A stretch of 64,000 nt of DNA from contig NC_060060.1 in assembly GCF_020283565.1 (NCBI RefSeq), positions 35,526,001-35,590,000 of the forward strand, read 5' to 3'. Position 1 is the first letter of the stretch. Every line of letters begins with the position of its first letter. Below are positions 1 to 10,106 of the stretch, piece by piece. Source of the DNA: Trifolium pratense. Its lineage: Eukaryota > Streptophyta > Magnoliopsida > Fabales > Fabaceae. The notes under the pieces are model-generated. The model made no database searches, was not told where the DNA came from, and was given only the letters and a program-made list of their open reading frames with translations. The translations under genes and the position numbers were made by a program.

Positions 1-731
1 TTGAAGTATTCGGTCGGTGCATATCTCGGCTTAACAATTGCAAAACATTGGCCATGAACATTTACATACAGGTGGATGCGGATTTTTAAAATTCTATCTT
101 TTAGTAATCGAAACCGATCGAACAACCATCAACATGCAAATTAAACTTTTCCTTCTCGAACAAATCAAAGATGTCAATGATCAAAATATCGGTTTGGTGG
201 GCACTGAAAACAAAAATGACTTTCACTAGGGCAGCTTCAATTGCCAAGCAAGCCGGTTGAAATAAGTAGCTGACTGAGTCTTTCAGCCGTGTTGCTCTCT
301 GCCTTTGCCACGCAACTGCAACCATTTACTACTTTTAGAATCCATCCAATATCTTTCATTTAATTTCATCATCAAAATGTAATGTTCACCAAAACAAGTA
401 ACCGTTTGACTTTTCAACCTTATTTCCCGTTGCTTAGGTAATTTCACATTTCGGACGTGAATTTACAAACTAAACCACTTATAAATGCTGTTTAATTAGA
501 AACAATTTCAGTTTATTCATGGGAGATTAACACAATAGTTAGTTAGTTTAGTGGTAATTGGCGTTTAATTTAGTAGGAAAGACACAATCGATCTCCCATG
601 ATCAGGAGGGGCCTGAAACCACATGCCAGAAAAACCGACCCCCAAACCATATTAAATTAGTGAGAAAGCAAAAAAAAAAATATCATACTATATATTTAGG
701 AGTTGAGATTCAAATTCGAACACTTTAATAT
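1..731. other. Intergenic, no supported gene
   Basis: AT-rich DNA left of the first LTR element. A 74-codon open frame on the minus strand (101-325) and a 63-codon frame on the plus strand overlap each other. Neither has recognisable domains or splice signals, so neither is called a gene. An exon of a gene continuing off the left edge cannot be excluded. Confidence 0.4.
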
Positions 732-901
732 TGTTAGAATCAAAGATACACAAATAGTAGGAAAAGAGAAAGACGGCTAGGGTTTCAATAGAATACCAAT
801 AGATTAACATTACAAAAGAGTTACTAGAGAATATATATAAAACTTAATGGACTCTAAACTAAAAGGCCCAATAACATAACCTATTATTTTATTATCTAAC
901 A
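732..901 (-). repeat. 3' LTR (left) of the 732-2031 element
   Basis: 170 bp, bounded by TGTTAGA/TCTAACA inverted ends and apparently identical to 1862-2031. Confidence 0.93.
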
Positions 902-1250
902 CCTACTCTCAAACTCATTATGCATCAACAAGAAGCATTATGAGTTTGTCAAACAAAATGCGAAAATAAAATAAACTACCAAATAAAATAAACTTCTAAC
1001 ATAACCCCTCAAGCTAAAGCTTACTAAGCTTTAAGCTTGTTACAAATTAGCCTTGACAATAAATCAACCCAATTAAGATCATGATCAACTGAGAGCAGTC
1101 ATTCGCAGTCAATACAGAAACCATCAAAGAAGGGAGAAACAAATCAAATTAATCCAACATCCAATCTAGTCCGGTCCAAAGTCAACCAATCCAAATCGTA
1201 CCAAATCAAACAAAACCGGACCAAACAGAAGAATCAGCCAATATAGAGAG

Positions 1251-1460
1251 ATGCAATCAAACAGTGCAATCAATCAAAAGAAGTGCAATAGGGGAGAAGT
1301 GCAATACAATCAGAAGTGCAATAGAGAGAAGTGCAATGCAATCAAAAGAAGAAGCCAGGGAGAAGTGCAATGCAATCAGAAGAAGTCAGAGAGAAGTGCA
1401 ATCAATCAGAAGAATCAACAAAGAGAAGTGCAATGCAATCAAAAGAGAGACAACTAAACA
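1251..1460. repeat. Degenerate tandem array of the motif AGAAGTGCAAT inside the LTR element
   Basis: The short motif GAAGTGCAAT(GCAATCA) recurs about nine times with variable spacers of AGA/AAG triplets. Open frames reported across it are by-products of this low-complexity repeat. It lies in the interior of the 732-2031 element. Confidence 0.75.
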
Positions 1461-1861
1461 AATAAAGAGAGAAATCAAAACAATTGAGTTTCTATCGGAA
1501 TGAACCTGAACCGCATAAGAAGAAACACGTCCAAAAATTACCAATAATAAAACGTCAACCTGCTAGTACCAATAAACAATTCCTCTCCTTTTTTTATATA
1601 TTACGCCACTTCTCAATTTCCTTTTTCTTGAATATGAAACTAAAGGCAAATCATTCAAACCAATACCATAAGTATGAAACGTAGCCAACAATGGATCAAA
1701 TCGGATCAATAGCTTCATCACGCACCACATCAAAATCTTGCAAATCCAACATACAACAACAATAATATGCTCGAAAACTAATAACACATTCCCAAACTTT
1801 TGGGAATCCACAACGGAAGCGACTAGTGGTTCAAGGCGGATCGAAGCAAGCTCTGATACCA

Positions 1862-2031
1862 TGTTAGAATCAAAGATACACAAATAGTAGGAAAAGAGAA
1901 AGACGGCTAGGGTTTCAATAGAATACCAATAGATTAACATTACAAAAGAGTTACTAGAGAATATATATAAAACTTAATGGACTCTAAACTAAAAGGCCCA
2001 ATAACATAACCTATTATTTTATTATCTAACA
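1862..2031 (-). repeat. 5' LTR (right) of the 732-2031 element, followed by tRNA-Met primer-binding site
   Basis: 170 bp. The adjoining primer-binding site TGGTATCAGAGC is read on the minus strand at 1860-1849. Confidence 0.93.
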
Positions 2032-2257
2032 AATATCACTGCTCAAGTTCCGGTAAATATAGTTCAATCGATAGAAATATTACGATATATAAAAATTTAA
2101 ATTCAACCCTAAGATTTCTTAAATTTTGATCATTAAACTAATTGAAAAAAATAATATCACAACTCATTAATTATTACATTTATAGTTAGGTTGGTTTATT
2201 TAAGTAGAGCAAATAGCTCAGTGAACTTCACACTCTCCACTTTCACTACCGAAAGCA

Positions 2258-4448
2258 ATGTCTCCAAACAAAGCTTTCATCTTCTTGGCTCTTTTGTCCT
2301 TTTCACCACAACTCTTTCTCAGTTTTTCTTCTGCTGAACAAGATAATGGCCTTCTCATGAATTACTACAAAGAATCATGCCCTCAAGCTGAAGAAATCAT
2401 CAAAGAACAAGTCAAACTTCTCTACAAACGCCACAAGAACACTGCTTTCTCATGGCTCAGAAACATTTTCCATGACTGTGCTGTTCAGGTAATTTCTTAA
2501 AAAAATTCCAATCCATTATTACTTTCTTTTTAGCTTATTTTAATCACTTCTAAAATGATTTTTTTTCTCAATTTGGTTAGAGTTGTGATGCTTCTTTGTT
2601 GCTGACATCAACAAGAAGAAGCTTGTCTGAGCAAGAACATGACAGAAGCTTTGGTTTGAGGAATTTTAGGTACATTGATACCATCAAAGAAGCTCTTGAA
2701 AGAGAGTGTCCTGGAGTTGTTTCTTGTTCTGATATTCTTGTTCTTTCTGCTAGAGATGGCATTGTTTCGGTATAATTTCCTTTTCTTTCTTTTTTTGTTC
2801 TGTTTTTTACTTTGTTCATCTTGATTTGAGATGTTACCTATTTTTTCCTTTTAAAGAAAAAAAACATGTTTTTTTAAGGACAAGGTTATGCAGGTACTAA
2901 TTATGCATATTTCTTGCAATCCTTGATATTGTTAAAAAAAACTATAATTCATCCTTGATATTGTTATACACAACACTGTTAATTTGAAGAGAGTTTGGAG
3001 GCTTAGATCTATGGCCCGTTTGGATTGACTTATTTCTGAGCTTATGCAAAATAACTTATACAACTTATTATTATAAGTTTTTCAAAAGTAGTTTATGAGA
3101 AAACAGCTTATAAAAATAAAATTTTTGTAAGTGAAAACTTATGAATTAACATAAAAATTAATTTATTTACATAAATTATTTTTATAAGCTCAAAAATAAG
3201 TCAAATCCAAACGGCCCCTAGTCCAGATTTTTTACTTGTGTTTAAGGACTGAACTTATTTTTAATTAATAATAATAGTTTAATTTATTCATTATTTAGTG
3301 AGCAAATGAGAAGTGTCTAATTACTTTGTTGATTGCAGCTAGGAGGTCCTTATATTCCTTTGAAAACAGGAAGAAGGGATGGTAGAAAGAGCAGAGTGGA
3401 TCTGTTGGAGGCTTACCTTCCTGACCACAACGAGTCTATTTCTGCTGTTCTTGACAAGTTTGGTGCCATGGGAATTAACACTCCTGGTGTTGTTGCTTTG
3501 CTTGGTATAATAACATACTAAACACCTTCTTCATTAATTAATTCATAAACATGATTATATGTTCTCATTTAATTAAAATGGAAAACATCATTTTCCATCG
3601 TATCTAATCAAAATAATGTGAAATCCTCAATCCTCATGAGTCATCATCTAGATAAAACCAAATTGTGGGCTCCTCAGTCTTTATTAGTCATCAAATTATA
3701 ATAGATAAAGCCAACTTGTAGTTTGGATCCATTGCTCGGGCGCATGTGGGACATGTAGGACCCTTGGATCATAATCCGCATAATCCAATAGTACTACGGT
3801 CTACTGCACCGTGCAAAGGATCCAGATCCATCTGACGATTTGAATTGTTGATACACTCATATTATTGCGACATGCAATTATATGATTTTCAATATTATTA
3901 TTTTCAAAATTTGAGTTAGATTTAAGTTAATCCTAATAAATTTGACTTGTAGAATGATGCCTGTTCATATCATAATATATTGCATCTGATGTGCGACTTC
4001 TAACAACTATCCTGTTGAACATACAGGAGCACACAGTGTTGGTAGAACACATTGTACAAAATTGGTGCACCGTTTATACCCAGAAGTTGATCCAGCTTTG
4101 AACCCAGAACACATTCCACACATGCTAAAGAAGTGCCCTGATTCAATTCCTGACCCCAAGGCCGTGCAGTACGTTAGAAACGACCGTGGCACGCCGATGA
4201 TTCTAGATAACAACTACTACAGAAATATCTTGGATAACAAGGGTCTATTGATAGTGGATCATCAATTAGCACATGACAAAAGAACTAAGCCTTATGTAAA
4301 GAAAATGGCTAAGAGTCAAGACTATTTCTTCAAGGAATTCTCAAAAGCTATTACATTGCTTTCTGAAAACAATCCTCTTACTGGCACAAAGGGTGAGATT
4401 AGAAAGCAATGCAGTGTTGCTAACAAGCAGCACCATGAAGAGCCTTGA
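2258..4448 (+). CDS. Class III secretory peroxidase, PER21-like
   Basis: A haem peroxidase of the plant secretory pathway that oxidises phenolics with H2O2 in the cell wall or apoplast. Four exons with GT-AG introns at the positions usual for the family: 2258-2488, 2581-2769, 3339-3504 and 4027-4448, giving 335 residues. Residues 1-26 form a hydrophobic signal peptide. The distal pocket is SWLRNIFHDC (Arg68, His72), followed by CDASLLL. The proximal haem ligand is in LLGAHSVGRTHC (His198). The sequence RNIFHDCAVQSCDAS differs from the common RLHFHDCFVNGCDAS and resembles Arabidopsis peroxidase 21 as I recall it. Cys residues for the four disulphides appear present. Intron 2 carries a MITE. 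A young LTR element sits just upstream of the promoter. Substrate and tissue cannot be read from the sequence. Confidence 0.95.
3013..3217. mobile_element. MITE in peroxidase intron 2 (same family as 54317-54538)
   Basis: About 205 bp with terminal inverted repeats: left GGCCCGTTTGGATTGACTT, right complementary to AAGTCAAATCCAAACGGCC. The AT-rich interior holds internal complementary ACTTATAA/TTATAAGT blocks. A related copy with a TAA target duplication lies at 54317-54538, which supports a PIF/Harbinger-type assignment. Confidence 0.8.
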
Positions 4449-5880
4449 ATGAATTTCATGGTTGAAGAAATGTTCTGTAATATATTATGCAGAAATAAAA
4501 GTGTTTTCCTTTAGAAGGGTTGGTTGGTTGGGTTAAGGAGCCTGCCTAGAACACTTCTAGGGTAGCTCACCGTTTGAGCCTTGCCTAGTTGTGGTGCTCA
4601 TAGGGATTGGAGAACTTAGATGCTTTTTAATTTTTAATCTTCTTTGAGATGTAACTTTGGCTTTTATCTCTTTATTTAAATTTACTATGTAGCTCAATGT
4701 TGAGCATGTTGATGATGTGATATTGTAATATTTCATGTGATGTGGTCCATGGATTTGGATGGCATAGTGACAATGTTTATGATATTTGTGCTCATCAAGC
4801 CTTTTCTTTTTATGCACTAATAATAGTAATGCACTTCATGTGCATAGTATAGTATAATGCAAATTAAGTGCAAACACTAACATTATATGATGGCAAGCAC
4901 TAAGGATAAAGACTTGAGGAATAGTTAAATGGTTAAAGGAATGTGCATTACCATATTTATGATGAAGACTAAAGATGGCAAGGGACTTTGATTGTATTAC
5001 ATTGATTTGAAGGTTGGTTAGCAGGTTAAGCAAGCAAACATTTGCGGACTAAAATAATTGGTGGTATAGTATGAAAATAATATACATGATAATAATTGAG
5101 GTAGGTAAGATGTACTAATAATCCATGCTAAGAAGTAAACAAAGGCCAAAGGGTCTCACTTATATCATAGAAAAAGAAAAAGGGATCTCACAGAACAAGT
5201 GGTCAATTAAACAAGAGTATGTGGGCCAAACCAGTTTCATGAGAAAGAATAAGGGATATCATAAAAATAGTTTACTGTAATTTTTATTATGATTCTTGGT
5301 ATCTTTCCTTTAAGTTTGAGAGATGAGATGAGTAGATGACAAAGAATCTGAGGACACGTGGAATTTTGAAATGGATAAGATCCAAAATGACCATTTTCAG
5401 TGACAAAATGCCAAAATAAAACCATATTCGTTTTACTGGCCTCTTCTAATGTGGAAATAAATAAAACTGCTGCACATGCACTTGTTTGGATCCATACTGC
5501 ATTCTTTTAAACAAAAATATTATAAAGATTCCCTTTTATTATTAGTTAAAATTTTATAACAGACCGTAAATTTTGATAGAACTCATAATTCAAAAGCATG
5601 TTAAATTTTTAACAAAAAACTTAAGAGATTAATCTGCAAAAATTGGAGAAAATATACTTTGATTAATTCAGACAAGGAATATTGATTGCATTGCATCATG
5701 TGCAGAGCAACATATATAAATCCATTAATGCTCTTGAAACCATGAAATAAAATTGCAGTGTGTGTAGTTACTTTCATGTCTGCGGTCTGCCATATTAAAT
5801 ATCCATGTAGGGCCTCCAAAATATTTACTCCATTTCTTTTTCTTTTATCTTTTTTGACAAATTCACTCCATTTTTGTGTG
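4449..5880. other. Intergenic, peroxidase 3' region
   Basis: No gene seen. The first few hundred bases are the likely 3' UTR and terminator of the peroxidase; an AATAAA-like signal (AGAAATAAAAG) stands near 4490. The remainder is AT-rich, with only short chance frames. Confidence 0.5.
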
Positions 5881-5899
5881 CAAATTTATTTCATTTTAT

Positions 5900-6360
5900 G
5901 GTGGCGTGTTGGTACGTGTAGACTTGGAGGAACAAATCAATCTTTGAACGAGACTTTTAACGTCCACATGAACCGACTCTCAAGTGATTCTAAAGATGGC
6001 AACAACAATTAACAACTTTTGGGACAACTCATTCAAATGGTTTGAATCATCTCTGGGATACTGTGTTTATTGGTTGGAAACGACCCTCAGAGTGGCAGAT
6101 ACTTGAAAGGCTATATGTTTGAAAGATTGAGGGGAATGTACATTGGCATGGATTTGACTTGGTAATAGAGGATTACTCGTTTAATAGTTGAGAGTGATTC
6201 TAAGACGTTGGTTGACATGGTAACATAGACCTGCAACATCAATGGACGTTTTGTTTGTGACTTGTGAACTTGAGCTGACAAGTTTAAATAAAAAGCATTA
6301 TTACAGACGTGCTGATTGGTTGGCTAACATTAGTCTAACCATGAATTTTTTAAATGTTCA
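5900..6360 (+). pseudogene. Decayed LINE/RNase H-like (RVT_3) fragment
   Basis: Translated pieces match the plant RNase H-like domain found in LINE-derived proteins. 6181-6225 reads LIVESDSKTLVDMVT before a stop. 6296-6334 reads HYYRRADWLANIS, the typical end of that domain (R-A-D-W-L-A-N). Stops and frame changes lie between them, so this is a dead fragment. The upstream limit is uncertain, and no reverse transcriptase motif was found. Confidence 0.6.
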
Positions 6361-6823
6361 TGTTATCAAAACTTCTCTGCTTGCATGCCTAGGAGGGTTC
6401 ACTTAGTTTCATAATTATATATATATACCATTTTCAGTGATAAAAAATAATTATGTTTTACAAAATGACAATCAATTTAACTGTTCTTAGTTTTTTTTTT
6501 TTAAAACGACAGTTTAAGCACAAAGGGAATATTAGTCTAATCGTCATACAATAATAATCATATCATAAAAATTAAATATCAATTTGTCAAAAAAAAAAAA
6601 AAATCTATAGAGCTTGCTCTTTCATATTTCCTGCCTGATAGCAATGAAAAAAAACAAGCATGAATGTTGGAATTGTCACGAGTTCAAAAAATTTCTTTTA
6701 CAATCATGCCACTTCAAGTCTTAAACCACCTAACAATGATTGCATTCAAAGTTTATATCATAATCTATGACCATAGTATATATGTCATTGTCATTTTAGC
6801 AATAAGTCTATTTATTTTTGGAA

Positions 6824-9800
6824 CTATGCTCCCTGCTTATGCTCAGTGCAGCCACCTGAACTATCAGTGTCACTCTCAGTTTCATCTGAGGCTGACTCAT
6901 TGTTTACTCTTTCATCTAATAGCTTTTCTAAGGAGAAGTTGCATGTAGGGTTATTGTAATAATAAGGTCGTGTTTGGAACGACATGTAACTTGCAGTAGA
7001 AGGCAAAGAGTGGTATCCAAATGTAGAAGGATATGGTCCAGGAAAAAATGCAGTTGGTGGAAGTGGTGGCCAATACATCACTGGCAGAAAAGTACTTGCC
7101 GCTGGTTGTGGTGGCAGCATTTGATGTAAACTAATATTACCAGATATATTAGTACTATAAGGAGCAAGAGCTGGATTTGGCATATGAGAAGAATTTTGGG
7201 AAATTTGAGATGGCATAGAATGAAATGGTGTCATTTGCATTGCATATGTTTGACTTGGAGTAGAAGAATAGCCAGTTAAACCAAATTGAGTAGCTGCTGA
7301 ACTCATTTTCGTTGGTGTTGGCTGTTGTGGTGGGGGATTTTGCAAATCATTCGACTTGATGACGGCATTAGAGTTCATTCTCTTTTTGGATTTTGCAGGA
7401 AGGACCTTTTTAGTTGAATTTTGGGGTTCACGAGTACCCTGCTTGAACGAGATAAAGCAGAAGCTTAGGAGCAATGGCTGGAGTGACAAAAAAGAAGTGC
7501 TATTTTGTATTTAGAGATAGTTAAAATAGATAAACAACTTAATTAAGCACTTATAGCAAAATTTCTTATCTTATAAGTGCTTATGTATATGCAATTCCTA
7601 TAACAAAAGATAAAATAAAGTCAAATTGCTTTCTTATAGGGTATAAGTTGTTTTCATAACCTATCCTGAAGAGTTTATTGAAATAAGCTGAAAAAAGCAT
7701 ATGGACACGCCATTAGTTGTTTCAGTAAGCTCTCTCAAACAGACTCACAAGTACTTATGTCAGTAGATAAGCTCAAACAAGTAAACGAAGACAAAATTGT
7801 GATGGAAATGCAACTAATTTATGAACATGTTACATACAATCTATGAGAAATTGTTGCAAGTATTTTGGAAGAAAAATAATTGACAGGTAGCTTATATAAA
7901 GAACTAGTAGGCATAACATGGCATTTGTGATCTTACATTATTGTATGCAATTATATGTTGAAGAAATAAATCCTCCCCTTCAGCATCTTCATCAGTCCTG
8001 CCAGAACAAAGATTGCCTTTTAGAGTAGTTTCTAGAAATTGAAACAGTTTTGTATGATGATGATATATTCTTTTTTGTTTTGTGACAATAATCTGATCTA
8101 CAATTGAAGTTATAAGTCATCTTTCCATATGTTTTCTGCGATGACTATGAATTAGAACAATATCTAGCTGTTCCATTTATGATACCATAATTGTTTGCTA
8201 CATATAATTTGATAAACCTGTAATATTTCTGAAGCAAGTCTAAATTCTGGTATTTGGTTTCTTTCTGAACTAGATCATCAGGAAATCCTGCCATAAACAG
8301 AAGTGTAATGCCCAATGCCTTGAAGAAAAAGCTTCCACTGCGAACATGAACCAACATCGCCATTCGGCACATAAGTGGCCCAAAAGACTTCAATTTGTTT
8401 CTTCCCATCCTCTGCCTCACATATCTGCAAGATTACTCAATCCATAAATCACCAAGTATTAGACTATACATAATTTCTCTTTGAATTGCAACAACAACAA
8501 TAAGATTCATTACCATTTATAATATAAAATGAAGTTAAAAAAATTCTACTCAATACTCATTATCAGTCCAAGAACTTACTCATTTTGAGGAAGATTTCTT
8601 GTCCTTCCACCGTATTTAATGCACAAGAATAAGCATGATGGACAATCTGCAGCATCAGATGGACGCATAGCTCTTTCTTCTTCAAGTATCTGGACAGGAC
8701 ATAATGAACGGTTTTGTTGATTCGGATAAAATATTTTCCTCCTAACACCAGGATTCTCGTATAAAACATGCTCCTGCATAGATAAACAAAAAATAATCCT
8801 TGCATTTATAGTATAATAGTAATATTTGAGCCAAATGTCAAGCTTCAAAATTGAGATTTCGATGTTAAAGAAGTAGCATTGTAAACTAAAGACAAGTTAG
8901 CTGAATGAATTCTCTTACCCCTATATTCTTCGGAGACACATATGGTTCTCCTTTCTTCAAAATGCTAAAATGGTTGAAGTCCAATTCATGCATATCTTCA
9001 CACCCATGTCTTATGCCAAGTGATGCAAAAACTATAATTTTCCTTATAGTGTGTGTCTGAGCATTTTTTTGCTCAAGGGCTTCAGATTCAATTATCCTCT
9101 TAACTTCTTTAGGACAGAAAGCCACTTTCTGTGGCTTTTTATTCTGCGATATGCGTGCAGATCCTAAAGGAGGTACCTCAAATGCTGCAGCCTCTTTAAT
9201 TTCATTCCCTTGTCGCGTTTTGACTTCAACCTTCTCGGATTGTCGTGCAAGTAACATGTCTCTTGTCTTTTGATTTTCTTGTACTTCCAGTCTCATTGTT
9301 GGACTTGGATCATTCACATGAACAGATTTTTTTTCATGCTTGTTACATATGATTCATCATCAATATGATCAACAATACCTTTTTGCGCGCTAAAGGTTTC
9401 AGCTGTGTCATCAATTCCTTGTGGTATTTGATTGTTGTCCATATCATCAAAACAATTATCATTGCATGCATCATCAATGTTTGTTTCATTGAAAACTGCA
9501 ACAGAATCGCATTCCTTAAATTTTTCAAAATGTAAAATTTGGCTATCATCCATGCTCATCCAATTTAACAAAGGGTTTTCTGAATTAATAATCTCCTTAA
9601 GAACATTGGCTTCAGTATAATCAGGCTTGTACTCCCTTTTGACAATATTCATATTCTCCATTTCATCGTCTACCGTTTCAACCTTTTTCCTTTTGAAATT
9701 ATTGAAGCTTCTTCCAGCTACATGCTGATTATTTTCCTGATATGATGTTCGAACTTTGAAGTTTTAACTTTTAATAAAAAAAAAACAGATGAAAGCTACA

Positions 9801-10106
9801 ACAATTAGGAGCATGTTTTATAAGCATATATTATGGATGACCTAATTACAAACAAGTCAACACTTATTTAAGTAATGTACAAAAAAAAATTACTGTTACT
9901 TGAGTTTCAGTGTTTCTTTCTCTTATCTGAGCTTCGAGCACCGATATTCTTTCCACGAGCTCCGCATTCTTCTGCCTTTCCCTTTCTAACTCAGCTGAAA
10001 TTTCAGCAACAGCATTGACATCGTCTTCCTTCCTTTCTTGTTCCATAGCACACAATGCCGAGGCATTGATGCAGGTAGCACAAGATTGATGTTCTACCAT
10101 AACCAT
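6824..10106 (-). CDS. Plant protein with degenerate tyrosine-recombinase-like (Crypton/DUF3504-like) region; frame break at an A8 run
   Basis: Six exons modelled on the minus strand: 10106-9900, 9736-8919, 8773-8580, 8424-8218, 7997-7937 and 7438-6824, about 700 residues. Order: a coiled coil (about residues 20-69, EISAELERERQKNAEL), an acidic linker, a central conserved region of about 230 residues, and a Pro/Tyr/Ser-rich tail with an acidic end. The central region has ASLGIRHGCEDMHELDF, which resembles the GLRxsELxxL box holding the first catalytic Arg of tyrosine recombinases. It ends with KALGITLLFMAGFPDDLVQ and LLQKYYR, which resemble the HxxR...TLLxxAG...Y segment, but HxxR reads F..K. 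The fold call is inference; I cannot name the family firmly. In exon 2 the frame changes at T8 (9327-9334): either a one-base indel or an 80-base intron (9346-9267). Intron 5 holds a MITE. Confidence 0.75.
7515..7770. mobile_element. MITE-like repeat in intron 5 of the recombinase-like gene
   Basis: AT-rich segment with repeated ACTTATAAG/CTTATAAGT blocks. It matches, in inverse orientation, the segment 58575-58740 in a MET1 intron; shared pieces include AACTTAATTAAG...CTTATAGC and AGATAAA.TAAAGTCAAA. The ends are not sharply defined. Confidence 0.55.

Larger units (their letters stand above)
732..2031 (-). mobile_element. Intact small non-autonomous LTR retrotransposon (TRIM/LARD-like, Copia-type signals)
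   Basis: Two 170-bp direct repeats, 732-901 and 1862-2031, look identical base for base. Each begins TGTTAGA and ends TCTAACA. The element is flanked by the 5-bp duplication AATAT (727-731 and 2032-2036). Just inside the right LTR, at 1849-1860, the minus strand reads TGGTATCAGAGC, the primer-binding site complementary to initiator tRNA-Met, so the element runs on the minus strand. A purine-rich tract (GAGAGTAGG on the minus strand) lies inside the left LTR. The 960-bp interior encodes no gag or pol, so mobilisation would need proteins from another element. Identical LTRs imply a recent insertion. It ends about 226 bp before the peroxidase start codon. Confidence 0.93.

Noticed and set aside
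101..325. 74-codon minus-strand frame at the left edge
   Set aside because: No domain, no splice context and no family recognised; an overlapping plus-strand frame is equally long.
1563..1940. 125-codon minus-strand frame
   Set aside because: It starts inside an LTR, runs through the primer-binding site and has no gag-like motif; chance frame in the retroelement.
3715..3835. Possible MITE in peroxidase intron 3 (GGATCC-containing inverted ends)
   Set aside because: Only about 12 bases pair and no target duplication could be found.
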